Positions 18,302-27,184 of a stretch of 64,000 nt of DNA are shown here, in pieces. The stretch comes from Mycolicibacter minnesotensis (lineage in GTDB: Bacteria > Actinomycetota > Actinomycetes > Mycobacteriales > Mycobacteriaceae), in the NCBI RefSeq assembly GCF_010731755.1, contig NZ_AP022589.1, positions 806,001 through 870,000 on the forward strand, given 5' to 3'. The translations under genes were made by a program, and so were the position numbers. The first letter of the stretch is position 1, and every line of letters begins with the position of its first letter. The notes under the pieces are model-generated. The model had not been told where the DNA came from. It did no database searches and was given only the letters and a program-made list of their open reading frames with translations.

Positions 18302-18690
18302 GGCAGCGCCTCGGGCCCGAAGGCATCCGGCAGCAGCTCGGCCAACGTGCGGGCCCCCGACGGGTGATCGATGAGCAACTGCGCGCCACCGTGCTCGAGC
18401 AGAACCTGGCGGCACCGGCCGCACGGCATCAGCAGGTTCCCGTCGGCGTCACCGCAGGACAGCGCCACCAAACGTCCGCCGCCAGCGGCGTAGAGCGCGC
18501 AGACCACCGCACACTCCGCGCAGAGACCCAGGCCATATGAGACATTTTCCACATTGCAGCCGGTGAACACCCGGCCGTCTTCAGTCAGCCCCGCCGCACC
18601 CACCCGCAGGCCCGAGTACGGCGCATAGGCATGTGCCGAAACTTCGATCACGTTGTGCCGCAACATATCCCAGTCGATTTGGTGGGACAT
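18298..18690 (-). CDS. cdd: Cytidine deaminase
   Basis: Zinc enzyme converting (deoxy)cytidine to (deoxy)uridine. 130 residues, the size of the homotetrameric class. It carries CNVEN near residue 45, CAE with the catalytic glutamate near 57-59, and PCGRC near 89-93, giving the three cysteine zinc ligands. First gene of cdd-deoA-add, ATGA-coupled to deoA and divergent from sdhCDAB. Confidence 0.95.
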   Translation of the reverse strand: MSHQIDWDMLRHNVIEVSAHAYAPYSGLRVGAAGLTEDGRVFTGCNVENVSYGLGLCAECAVVCALYAAGGGRLVALSCGDADGNLLMPCGRCRQVLLEHGGAQLLIDHPSGARTLAELLPDAFGPEALP

Positions 18691-18931
18691 TCAACAGATC
18701 TCCCGTCGATATGGGCGCGCCGCGTGACCCCGTCAGCCCGTCGGCAACGAGCACAAATGAGCGTAGTCGCAGGCCCTGGCTACTCGTCGGTAACTTTTAC
18801 GTGGTCGTGGGGACCCTGTGGATGGGTTTAGAGTCCTTGCCGAGGTTAATGACAGCGATGGCGTTGCGGAGCGACCGCATGCACGGTATATCCGAGCGCA
18901 GCGGGCCGCCGCAGAAAATTTGGAGGCGCTG
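18691..18931. promoter_or_regulatory. Divergent cdd / sdhC intergenic region
   Basis: 241 bp without a supported gene. TAGAGT at 18829-18834 is a possible -10 for sdhC, giving a leader of about 90 nt. GGAGG at 18922-18926 is the sdhC ribosome binding site. The open frames crossing this stretch continue into sdhC and lack their own signals. No clear cdd promoter element was recognised. Confidence 0.35.
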
Positions 18932-19366
18932 ATGACGGCGACATCCGCCGATGCGACTGCGCTGCCGGGCACGCGGAAAGATCCGTCGCGGCTCCGGCGA
19001 CAGAGTCTGTACAAGGGCGACCCGGGCATGTGGGCGTTCGCGCTGCACCGGATCACCGGTGCGACCATCTTTTTCTTCCTGTTCGTCCACGTCCTCGACA
19101 CGGCCCTGGTGCGGGTAAGCCCGCAGGCCTACAACGAGGTGATCTCGACCTATAAGACCCCGCTCGTCGGCCTGATGGAGCTGGGGCTGGTGGCCGCGGT
19201 GCTGTTCCACGGCCTCAACGGAGTCCGGCTGATCCTCATCGACTTCTGGTGGCAGGGCACCCGCTGGCACCGCCAGATGCTGGTGGCGGTGGGCGCCATC
19301 TGGCTGGTGGTGATGGTCCCGGTGGTGGTTCGGATCGGCATGCACATGGTGGAGCGGTTCCTATGA
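18932..19366 (+). CDS. sdhC: Succinate dehydrogenase cytochrome b subunit SdhC
   Basis: 144-residue membrane anchor of succinate:quinone oxidoreductase (complex II). It has three hydrophobic helices, and HRITGATIFFFLFVHVLD (near residues 39-56) supplies histidines suitable for heme b and quinone contact. The ATG follows GGAGG; frames extending upstream to 18818 are rejected. The first about 20 residues are polar and variable. ATGA overlap with sdhD. Confidence 0.92.
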   Translation: MTATSADATALPGTRKDPSRLRRQSLYKGDPGMWAFALHRITGATIFFFLFVHVLDTALVRVSPQAYNEVISTYKTPLVGLMELGLVAAVLFHGLNGVRLILIDFWWQGTRWHRQMLVAVGAIWLVVMVPVVVRIGMHMVERFL

Positions 19367-19830
19367 GCACAACTGAGGTACAGGGCACCAGGGGGCCGAT
19401 CGCCCCGATTCTCGGCCCAGATCGCGATCGACCGGCCAGCCTCGGCGACCCCCGGTCGCCGCAGCGGCACAGCGGGATGGCCAACTTCGAGAAGTACACC
19501 TGGCTGTTCATGCGGTTCTCCGGTGCCGCATTGATCTTCCTGGTGCTGGGGCACCTTTTCGTCATGCTGATGTGGCAGGACGGGGTGTACCGCATCGACT
19601 TCAACTACGTGGCGGAGCGCTGGCACCATCCGTACTGGCAGATCTGGGACCTATGCCTGTTGTGGCTGGCCGAGCTGCACGGTGCCAACGGCTTGCGCAC
19701 GATCATCGGCGACTACACCCGCAGCTCCCGCAGCCGGTTCTGGCTGATGGCGTTGTTGGCGGTGTCGGTGATCTTCACGCTGATGCTGGGCAGCTACGTG
19801 CTGCTGAGTTTCGACGCGAACATTTCTTGA
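19363..19830 (+). CDS. sdhD: Succinate dehydrogenase membrane anchor SdhD
   Basis: 155 residues, three transmembrane helices after a polar N-terminal stretch of about 45 residues. WLAELHGANGLRTIIGDY near residues 99-116 holds the likely heme-ligating histidine and quinone-site residues. The start overlaps the sdhC stop (ATGA). With SdhC it forms the membrane domain that passes electrons from SdhB to menaquinone. Confidence 0.92.
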   Translation: MSTTEVQGTRGPIAPILGPDRDRPASLGDPRSPQRHSGMANFEKYTWLFMRFSGAALIFLVLGHLFVMLMWQDGVYRIDFNYVAERWHHPYWQIWDLCLLWLAELHGANGLRTIIGDYTRSSRSRFWLMALLAVSVIFTLMLGSYVLLSFDANIS

Positions 19831-19864
19831 CGGCAGATTTCGGTAGCGAACGGGTGATATCGCG

Positions 19865-21637
19865 GTGATTCAAGAACATCGATACGACGTGGTGATCGTC
19901 GGTGCCGGCGGCGCCGGGATGCGCGCGGCCGTCGAGGCGGCCCCCCGGGCCCGCACCGCGGTGCTGACCAAGCTCTACCCCACCCGCAGCCACACCGGCG
20001 CGGCCCAGGGCGGCATGTGCGCGGCCCTGGCCAACGTCGAGGACGACAACTGGGAGTGGCACGCCTTCGACACCGTCAAGGGTGGCGACTACCTGGCCGA
20101 CCAGGACGCGGTCGAGATCATGGCCAAGGAAGCCATCGACGCGGTGCTGGACCTGGAGAACATGGGCATGCCGTTCTCCCGGACCCCGGAGGGCCGCATC
20201 GACCAGCGCCGCTTCGGTGGGCACACCCGCGATCACGGCAAGGCCCCGGTGCGCCGCGCCTGTTACGCCGCCGACCGAACCGGTCACATGATCCTGCAGA
20301 CCCTGTACCAAAACTGCGTCAAGCACGGCGTGGAGTTCTACAACGAGTTCTACGCGCTGGACCTGATACTCACCGAGACTCCCAGCGGTCCGGTGGCCAC
20401 CGGCATCGTCGCCTATGAATTGGCGACCGGCGACATCCATGTCTTCCACGCCAAAGCGATCGTGTTCGCCACAGGCGGTTCGGGCCGGATGTACAAGACG
20501 ACCTCCAATGCGCACACCCTGACCGGTGATGGTCTGGGCATCGTTTTCCGCAAGGGTCTCCCGCTGGAAGACATGGAGTTTCACCAGTTCCACCCGACCG
20601 GCCTGGCCGGCTTGGGCATCCTGATCTCCGAAGCCGTGCGCGGCGAGGGCGGCCGGCTGCTCAACGCCGACGGCGAACGGTTCATGGAGCGCTACGCCCC
20701 GACGATCGTCGACCTGGCCCCGCGCGACATCGTGGCCCGCTCGATGGTGCTCGAGGTGCTTGAGGGCCGCGGTGCCGGACCGAACAAGGATTACGTCTAC
20801 ATCGACGTGCGTCACCTGGGCGAAGATGTTCTCGAGGAGAAGCTGCCCGACATCACCGAGTTCGCCCGCACCTACCTCGGAGTGGACCCGGTCAAGGAAC
20901 TGGTGCCGGTCTACCCGACATGCCACTACGTGATGGGCGGCATCCCGACCACCAACACCGGTCAGGTGCTGCGCGACAACACCAACACCGTGCCGGGTCT
21001 CTACGCCGCCGGCGAATGCGCCTGCGTGTCGGTGCACGGCGCTAACCGGCTCGGCACCAACTCGCTGCTGGACATCAACGTCTTCGGCCGGCGCGCAGGC
21101 ATCGCCGCCGCGGAGTACGCCAATACCCACGAGTTCGTCGAGCTGCCGGAGAACCCCGCCGAGATGGTCGTCGGCTGGGTGTCCGATGTCCTCTCCGACC
21201 ACGGCAACGAGCGCGTCGCCGACATCCGGGGCGCGTTGCAGCAGTCGATGGACAACAACGCCGCGGTGTTCCGCACCGAGAAGACCCTCAAGCAGGCGCT
21301 GACCGACATCCACGCGCTCAAGGAGCGCTACGCCCGGATCACCGTGCACGACAAGGGCAAGCGCTTCAACTCCGACCTGCTGGAGGCGATCGAGCTGGGC
21401 TTCCTGCTGGAGCTGGCCGAGGTCACCGTGCTGGGCGCATTGAACCGCCAGGAATCGCGCGGCGGACACGCCCGCGAGGACTACCCCAACCGTGACGACG
21501 TCAACTACATGCGCCACACCATGGCCTACAAGGAAATTGGGCCCGATAAGCAGCGCCCCGACCTCATCGCCGACATCCGGCTGGACTACAAGCCGGTGGT
21601 GCAGACCCGCTACGAACCGAAGGAACGGAAGTACTGA
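19865..21637 (+). CDS. sdhA: Succinate dehydrogenase flavoprotein SdhA
   Basis: 590-residue flavoprotein oxidising succinate to fumarate. GTG start. FAD fold VVIVGAGGAGMRAAVEAA at residues 9-26, the covalent-FAD histidine in YPTRSHTGAAQGG near 42, the active-site QFHPTG near 242, the catalytic arginine region in RDIVARSM, and HGANRLGTNSLLD near 394 that closes the dicarboxylate site. Separated from sdhD by 34 nt and overlapping sdhB by 1 nt. Tricarboxylic acid cycle and respiratory chain. Confidence 0.96.
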   Translation: MIQEHRYDVVIVGAGGAGMRAAVEAAPRARTAVLTKLYPTRSHTGAAQGGMCAALANVEDDNWEWHAFDTVKGGDYLADQDAVEIMAKEAIDAVLDLENMGMPFSRTPEGRIDQRRFGGHTRDHGKAPVRRACYAADRTGHMILQTLYQNCVKHGVEFYNEFYALDLILTETPSGPVATGIVAYELATGDIHVFHAKAIVFATGGSGRMYKTTSNAHTLTGDGLGIVFRKGLPLEDMEFHQFHPTGLAGLGILISEAVRGEGGRLLNADGERFMERYAPTIVDLAPRDIVARSMVLEVLEGRGAGPNKDYVYIDVRHLGEDVLEEKLPDITEFARTYLGVDPVKELVPVYPTCHYVMGGIPTTNTGQVLRDNTNTVPGLYAAGECACVSVHGANRLGTNSLLDINVFGRRAGIAAAEYANTHEFVELPENPAEMVVGWVSDVLSDHGNERVADIRGALQQSMDNNAAVFRTEKTLKQALTDIHALKERYARITVHDKGKRFNSDLLEAIELGFLLELAEVTVLGALNRQESRGGHAREDYPNRDDVNYMRHTMAYKEIGPDKQRPDLIADIRLDYKPVVQTRYEPKERKY

Positions 21638-22518
21638 TGTCCTCCTCAGCTGACTCCGGTTGCTGCTCGTCCGAGGGCGGATGCTGCTCACCTGGGCCGT
21701 CGAGTGCGGCACCGGCGGCGCTGGTCGACACTGCCCCGGCTGGTGACCCGCCGCTGCCCGCGGTCCCCGAGGGTGCACAGATGGTCACCCTCAAGATCGC
21801 CCGGTACAACCCCGAGAACCCCGACGCCTACGCCGCCACCGGTGGCTGGCAGAGCTTCCGGGTTCCTGCACTGCCCACCGACCGGCTGCTCAACCTGCTG
21901 ATCTACGTCAAGAGCTACCTGGACGGCACGCTGACCTTCCGCCGGTCCTGCGCGCACGGCGTGTGCGGTTCCGACGGAGTTCGGGTGAACGGCAACAACA
22001 AGCTGGCTTGCAAGCTGCTGATGCGCGACATCTTGCCTCGGACTAAGAACGGGCAGCCCGGCAAGGAAATCACTTTGACCATCGAGCCGCTGCGTGGGCT
22101 TCCGGTGGAAAAAGACCTCGTGGTCAACATGGAACCGTTCATGGATGCCTACAAGGCGGTCAAGCCGTACCTGATCACCTCCGGTAACCACCCCACCCGC
22201 GAGCACATCCAGAGCCAGACCGACCGCCACCGCTACGACGACACCACCAAGTGCATCCTGTGCGCGATCTGCACCACGAGCTGCCCGGTGTACTGGAGCG
22301 AGGGCGCCTACTTCGGGCCGGCCGCGATCGTGAACGCGCACCGGTTCATCTTCGACAGCCGTGACGAGGCGGCCGCCGAGCGTCTGGACATCCTCAACGA
22401 GGTCGACGGGGTGTGGCGCTGCCGCACCACGTTCAACTGCACGGATGCCTGCCCGCGCGGCATCGAAATCACCAAGGCGATCCAGGAGGTCAAGCGGGCG
22501 CTGATGTTCGCCCGCTGA
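21637..22518 (+). CDS. sdhB: Succinate dehydrogenase iron-sulfur protein SdhB with cysteine-rich N-terminus
   Basis: 293 residues. [2Fe-2S] ligands lie in CAHGVCGSDG near residues 105-114 and a later C, and the [4Fe-4S]/[3Fe-4S] ligands in CILCAICTTSCPV near 206-218 and CRTTFNCTDACPRG near 264-277. The first about 47 residues are an added low-complexity stretch containing CCSSEGGCC, followed by a Pro/Ala linker; the orthologue I recall from M. tuberculosis is about 30 residues shorter and lacks it. The start is fixed by the TGATG junction with sdhA. An internal start at Met49 is possible but would lack the coupling. Confidence 0.94.
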   Translation: MSSSADSGCCSSEGGCCSPGPSSAAPAALVDTAPAGDPPLPAVPEGAQMVTLKIARYNPENPDAYAATGGWQSFRVPALPTDRLLNLLIYVKSYLDGTLTFRRSCAHGVCGSDGVRVNGNNKLACKLLMRDILPRTKNGQPGKEITLTIEPLRGLPVEKDLVVNMEPFMDAYKAVKPYLITSGNHPTREHIQSQTDRHRYDDTTKCILCAICTTSCPVYWSEGAYFGPAAIVNAHRFIFDSRDEAAAERLDILNEVDGVWRCRTTFNCTDACPRGIEITKAIQEVKRALMFAR

Positions 22519-22541
22519 CTTTCTGCGAGTCAACGTCTCTA

Positions 22542-22555
22542 GGGAGCAGGCTCCC
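22542..22555. terminator. Small hairpin between sdhB and car
   Basis: GGGAG-CAGG-CTCCC in the 42-bp gap between two convergent genes. A short stem without T-run; position is the main argument. Confidence 0.35.
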
Positions 22556-22560
22556 GCACG

Positions 22561-25500
22561 TCAGCCGAGCAGGCCCAACAACCGCAAGTCGCTGAGATAT
22601 TTAGTGATGATCGGGGCCGAGATGTGCGGAATATCGTGGTCTGGGCCGATTTTCGCCGCTTGGACCGCTGCCCGGAATCGGGTGGCCGGCACCAGAGATC
22701 CCGCGATGGGCACCCGCGGCTGCCGATAGTTGCCCAGCAGTGGCAGCAGTGAGTGTTGGCGCAGCCTGTCCGGCAGCGCCCGCAACGCGGTCTCGAACCG
22801 CTGCAGCCAGGTCGCGTAGTCGTCGATGCGACGAATCTCCGGGTCGGCCGCGATCAGCCAGTCGGCGTACTCGTCGAGCCCGATACCGTCGTCGTAGGGG
22901 TTGGCCACGTGGAAGGTCCGGTACCCGGCGTCGGACTGTCGTCCCAGCGTCGAGACCGCATCGGCCACGAACTCCACCGGCAGGCCGTCATAGTGCGCAC
23001 GCTGCCGGTCCCCCTGCTCGTCTGGCTCATAGAAGGATCCGGGCGCGGTCCCGGTGAGCGTAAGGCTCAGGATCAGCCGGGTGAAATTGTCCGGCAGATT
23101 CAGCTGGCCGGCGTAGCTGGTGTCGGCCAGGATCATGTCGCAACGGAACACCACGACCGGCAGGCCGCACAGATCGTTGGCCTGTCGGAGCAGGACTTCG
23201 CTGGCCCACTTGCTGTTGGCGTACCCGTTGGCGTGACTGTCGCCCAGCTGACGGCTCGGGCTGATGGCGCGGATATCGGCGTCTTCGGTGAACAGCGCCG
23301 GCGGTATCTGATCGCCGACCGCCACCGTCGACAGGTAGAGGTAGGGCTTGAGCCGACCGGTGATCGCGATCTTCAGCAGTTCGGCGGTTCCACGCACGTT
23401 GGGCACGAACAACTGTCGGTACGGCAGCACGTGGTTGACCAACGCCGCCGGGTCGATGATCAGGTCGACGGTGTCGGCCAAGCGCTGCCAGGTTGCCGCG
23501 TCGACGCCCAGGTCCGGCTCGCCCTTGTCGCCGGCGATCACCTCCAGATGCTCGGCGGCCAGCTGCTGATAGTGCGCCAACAGGTCGGCGTCACCACTGT
23601 CGAAGACCTGGTCCAACCGAGCACGACCCGCGGCTGCATCGCGGGCGCGCACCAGACAGATCAGAGTGCCGCCGATCGGCGCCAGCCTTTCCAGCCACTG
23701 CAGGGCCAGATATCGGCCCAAAAACCCGGTGGCGCCGGCCAACAGGACGGTATGCACCTGCCCTGTCGGTCGCGGCAGCGTCGGCGCCGCCGACAGCGTG
23801 GCGGTATCAAGGAACTTGTCCAACGCAAGATCGTCGGCGTGCAGTTCGGCGGCGTCGGGGCCGTGTACACCGGCGTAACTGGCGTGGTGGGCGCCGGATT
23901 CGCGCTGCGCTTCGACGTAGCCGGCGATCGAGCGCAGATCGCTGGTCGGCCCGACGATGACACCGACCGGCACCTCGACCCGCACGATCTCATGGAGCAG
24001 ATTGGACAATGTCAGTGCCGACAGGGAGTCGCCGCCCAGATCGGCGAAACGCGCCTCCGGAGTCAGTTCGGTGGTACTCACACCGAGCAACGCCGCGGCA
24101 GCCCGGATGACCGTCTCTTGCACCGGCCGGTCGGCGACTCCCTCACGCAGCGCCTGCAGTTCGTGATCCCGCCGCGCGGACACGTCGTCATAAAGCTGCT
24201 CGAGTCGCGCGCCGTAGTGCTCTTTGAGTTTGGGCCGCGCCGGCTTGCCCACGGCAGTCAGCAAACCGTTCTGCGCGGTGAACGGTTCTGTCTCGATGAG
24301 GAAGTCCCGCGGGATCTCATAGGTTTGCAGCCCAGCGCGTTTCACCGCGTCCTGCAGCGACTGGCGGATCAGCGACTCCAGCGAACGCTGATCGTGGGCG
24401 GCCAGTGCTTCCTCGGTAGGAACTACCACCGCCACCAGGTGGGAGCGGGCGCTGTTGCCGTAGACGTAGATCTGATGCACCAGCGGGCTGTCGCCGAACA
24501 CCCCCTCCAACTTGGAGACGGTGACGAATTCGCCCTGCGACAGCTTGAGCACGTCGTTGCGCCGGTCGACGAAGGTGAACTCGCCGGGCGCCACTTCGGC
24601 CAGGATGTCGCCGGTCAGGTAATAGCCGTCCGCGTCGAAGACCTCGGCGGTCTTGTCCGGCCGCTTGTAGTACCCGGAGAACTGACTGCTGGACTTGACC
24701 GCGAATTCGCCCCGAGGGTGCGGCCGGTCGGTACGGAAGTAGCCCAGTTCCGGAATGTCGACGAGTTTGTAGGAAGTCACCGGCGGGCACTGCACCCGGC
24801 CGTCGATCATCAGCAGGACCGACTCGGTCGACCCGTAGGTCTCGGTCAGGTGGATACCGGTGAAGGTTTCCACCCAGGCTTTCAATTCCGCCGAGATCGG
24901 TGCCGAGCCCGTCGATGCCACCACATATCGGGCACCGAGCAGGTCGCGACGCTGCTGGGTCATCACCTGCTCTTCGACTGCGATGCGGTCGCCGTCGTCG
25001 CTCGCGCGTTGTGTCATGGCGCGACCGAACTCCTCGGACAGCATGTCCCATACCCGGGGCACGAAGTTCAGTTGAGTCGGCCGCACCAGGGCCAGGTCCT
25101 CGAGGAAGGTGGAGAAGTCACGGGAGCTCACGAAATACGCTGTGCCGCCGGCGCCGAGGGTTCCGTAGAGCATGGACCGGCCCACCACGTGGCTCATCGG
25201 CCGGAAGTTGAGCGTGATGCTCGGCAGGTCGTGGCGCAGTCCGGCCGGTGCGATCCCCCGCCAGGCCAGGGTCACCAGCTGCTCGGAACACATGACACCC
25301 TTGGGAGCCCCGGTGCTCCCCGAGGTGTAGAGCACCGCGACCATCGGGTTGTCGGCGAGCGCATCCCGGCTCGGCGCGGGCCGGTCTTTTCCGCGCTCCA
25401 TCACCTCGGCCAGAGTCTCCAACACCGCCGAGCTGCCGGCTTCGGTCAACCGTTGGCGCGCCGCGGCGATCGCGTCCCGGTGATCATCGATCTGCGCGAG

Positions 25501-26073
25501 GTAGTCGAAGACGACGATCCGCCGCAGTGCCGTTGCGGCGGCGGCGACCTCCACCGCCTTGGGCAGGTCTTCTACGCTGACCGCCAGCACCGTCGGCTCG
25601 GTCTCGGCGATGATGTGCTGCAGTCCGGCGGCGGCCGTCGTGTACTGCACCGGCACCGCCACCGCACCCAGCACAACCAGTGCAAGGTCGACGATGGTGT
25701 AGTCCACGCTGGTAAATCCGAGTACGGCGACCAGATCCCCCGGCTGCACCGGGTCACCGGCCAGGCCGCCGGCCACCGCGTCCACACGCTCAGCCATCTC
25801 GCGGTAACTGATGGTCGTCAGGCCGGGCTGAGCCTGTGCCGACGTGCGGCCGGTAACGGGGTCGGTGATGAACCGGTAGTCGCGCTGTCCCAGCGCTGGG
25901 CGCTCGGCGTAGCCCTCGAAGACGGTGCGCACCAGCTGCGGCAGCCTCAGTCCGGGGCGGTCCGTCTGCGCCCTGACCGCCTCGCTGGGCCGAGCCGCGG
26001 CGAATTGCGGATCTGTGGCGTACAACTCGCTGATACGACGTGCCATCCACTCCGGTTGGGCAGCGGTCGTCAT
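22561..26073 (-). CDS. car: Carboxylic acid reductase (adenylation-PCP-thioester reductase)
   Basis: 1170 residues. ATP- and NADPH-dependent reduction of carboxylic acids to aldehydes. Domains: adenylation at about 1-640, with YTSGSTGAPKG near 249-259, TGSAPIS near 388, ETYGSTE near 411 and the hinge/lysine region NGLLTAVGKPARPK near 602; peptidyl carrier at about 650-725, with the phosphopantetheine serine in LGGDS (Ser683); NADPH-binding reductase at about 755-1170, with LLAGATGFLGRYL near 777-789 and YANSKW. Activation needs a phosphopantetheinyl transferase, not encoded nearby. Related to mycobacterial FadD9. It lies convergent to sdhB; physiological substrate unknown. Confidence 0.93.
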   Translation of the reverse strand: MTTAAQPEWMARRISELYATDPQFAAARPSEAVRAQTDRPGLRLPQLVRTVFEGYAERPALGQRDYRFITDPVTGRTSAQAQPGLTTISYREMAERVDAVAGGLAGDPVQPGDLVAVLGFTSVDYTIVDLALVVLGAVAVPVQYTTAAAGLQHIIAETEPTVLAVSVEDLPKAVEVAAAATALRRIVVFDYLAQIDDHRDAIAAARQRLTEAGSSAVLETLAEVMERGKDRPAPSRDALADNPMVAVLYTSGSTGAPKGVMCSEQLVTLAWRGIAPAGLRHDLPSITLNFRPMSHVVGRSMLYGTLGAGGTAYFVSSRDFSTFLEDLALVRPTQLNFVPRVWDMLSEEFGRAMTQRASDDGDRIAVEEQVMTQQRRDLLGARYVVASTGSAPISAELKAWVETFTGIHLTETYGSTESVLLMIDGRVQCPPVTSYKLVDIPELGYFRTDRPHPRGEFAVKSSSQFSGYYKRPDKTAEVFDADGYYLTGDILAEVAPGEFTFVDRRNDVLKLSQGEFVTVSKLEGVFGDSPLVHQIYVYGNSARSHLVAVVVPTEEALAAHDQRSLESLIRQSLQDAVKRAGLQTYEIPRDFLIETEPFTAQNGLLTAVGKPARPKLKEHYGARLEQLYDDVSARRDHELQALREGVADRPVQETVIRAAAALLGVSTTELTPEARFADLGGDSLSALTLSNLLHEIVRVEVPVGVIVGPTSDLRSIAGYVEAQRESGAHHASYAGVHGPDAAELHADDLALDKFLDTATLSAAPTLPRPTGQVHTVLLAGATGFLGRYLALQWLERLAPIGGTLICLVRARDAAAGRARLDQVFDSGDADLLAHYQQLAAEHLEVIAGDKGEPDLGVDAATWQRLADTVDLIIDPAALVNHVLPYRQLFVPNVRGTAELLKIAITGRLKPYLYLSTVAVGDQIPPALFTEDADIRAISPSRQLGDSHANGYANSKWASEVLLRQANDLCGLPVVVFRCDMILADTSYAGQLNLPDNFTRLILSLTLTGTAPGSFYEPDEQGDRQRAHYDGLPVEFVADAVSTLGRQSDAGYRTFHVANPYDDGIGLDEYADWLIAADPEIRRIDDYATWLQRFETALRALPDRLRQHSLLPLLGNYRQPRVPIAGSLVPATRFRAAVQAAKIGPDHDIPHISAPIITKYLSDLRLLGLLG

Positions 26074-26272
26074 ATGTTCTCACCCCAGAATCTGTCGGAA
26101 AAACCAAGCGGCCGTGGCCACCTCGACGAAGTGGTCAGACTACCGGCAACTCCGCCGGAAGGCGGGACATCTCGTGCCGGACCGAGGCCCAGCGCAAGCT
26201 GCTGGCGGCTCTCCACTTCTTCGGGTTCCCCGCTCACCGCGGTGCGGCACCGGCCGTGATAGACCACTAGGC

Positions 26273-27064
26273 ATGCACTGGTACACCGGAAACACCGTCT
26301 ACGACACCGTCCTGACCGCTGCGTTCGCCTTCGCGGCGTTCGTGATCGTCGGCGGTTTCTTCGGCCAGAGCTCCTACGGCCGGTTCTCCACGACGAAACT
26401 CGGCCTGAACCTGAACCCGAAGTTCGGTTGGTGGTTGATGGAGATCCCGGCCACCGTGGTGTTTCTGATCGCCTACCTGAGCGGGCCTGCCCGCTTCGAG
26501 CCGACGTCGCTGGTGCTGGCCGGGATCTGGGCACTGCACTACGCCAACCGCGGCTGGTTCTTCCCGCTGGCGATCCGCCAGGTGCCCGGCAAGCGCAGCA
26601 GCTTCAATATCTCGGTGGTGGTGATGGGCATGCTCGTCACGTCCATGCACGGATTCCTCAACGGCGCGCTGTTCAGCCACAACTACTTCGGTCGATACGG
26701 CACCGAGTGGCTGACCGACCCGCGGTTCCTGGTGGGCCTGGCGGTCTACCTGTGCGGCTTCGCACTGCTGGTCAACTCCGAGTCGATCGTGCGCAATCTG
26801 CGCGACAAGCACGCGCCTGGTGGGGCCGAGTACCGGATCCCGTTCGGTGGCGGATTCCGCTTGGTCACCAGCCCGGCCTACCTCGGCGAGATGATCGCCT
26901 GGACCGGCTTCGCGATCCTGACCTGGGCGCTGCCCGGCGTCGCCATCCTGCTGATCACCGCCGGCAACCTGATCCCCCGTGCCCTGGGCACCCACAAGTG
27001 GTACCAGGAGAAGTTCGTCGACTACCCGACCGACCGCAAGGCGCTGGTTCCGTTCCTGATCTGA
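26273..27064 (+). CDS. Membrane protein of the steroid 5-alpha-reductase family
   Basis: 263 residues with about six hydrophobic segments. The C-terminal third, GGAEYRIPFGGGFRLVTSPAYLGE through GTHKWYQEKFVDYP (about 182-252), is the 3-oxo-5-alpha-steroid 4-dehydrogenase C-terminal signature that binds NADPH. Mycobacteria carry several such enzymes acting on sterols or polyprenyl/fatty enoyl groups. The ATG at 26273 is the first sensible start; upstream 26074-26272 holds no recognised gene. Divergent from car; substrate not deducible. Confidence 0.8.
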   Translation: MHWYTGNTVYDTVLTAAFAFAAFVIVGGFFGQSSYGRFSTTKLGLNLNPKFGWWLMEIPATVVFLIAYLSGPARFEPTSLVLAGIWALHYANRGWFFPLAIRQVPGKRSSFNISVVVMGMLVTSMHGFLNGALFSHNYFGRYGTEWLTDPRFLVGLAVYLCGFALLVNSESIVRNLRDKHAPGGAEYRIPFGGGFRLVTSPAYLGEMIAWTGFAILTWALPGVAILLITAGNLIPRALGTHKWYQEKFVDYPTDRKALVPFLI

Positions 27065-27076
27065 GGCGCGTCCACC

Positions 27077-27133
27077 CCGCCGAGCGTGAAGCCACCTTCA
27101 CGGTCACCCGCCGAGCGTGAAGCCACCTTCACG
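27077..27133. repeat. Two tandem copies of a 26-bp palindromic intergenic repeat
   Basis: Two identical 26-bp units at 27077-27102 and 27108-27133, period 31 bp. Each has the dyad CGTGAA-N6-TTCACG at its 3' end. They fill the 120-bp gap between the reductase-like gene and the AhpD-like gene. Confidence 0.8.
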
Positions 27134-27184
27134 TTGGGCGGAGGGGTGTTGTCACACTTCGGCGAGCCGTTTCGTCTATCGGGT

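Noticed and set aside
18818..18931. N-terminal extension of sdhC
   Set aside because: The ATG at 18932 has GGAGG and matches the family start; the extension has no ribosome binding site or similarity.
19775..21778. 667-residue minus-strand open frame
   Set aside because: Antisense shadow of sdhA, whose covalent-FAD and active-site motifs are plain.
22753..26259. 1168-residue plus-strand open frame
   Set aside because: Antisense shadow of the carboxylic acid reductase; low-complexity Gln/His/Arg-rich translation typical of such frames.
27077..27133. CRISPR-like repeat pair
   Set aside because: Only two units with a 5-bp interval and an internal palindrome; no spacer-sized gaps and no cas genes.
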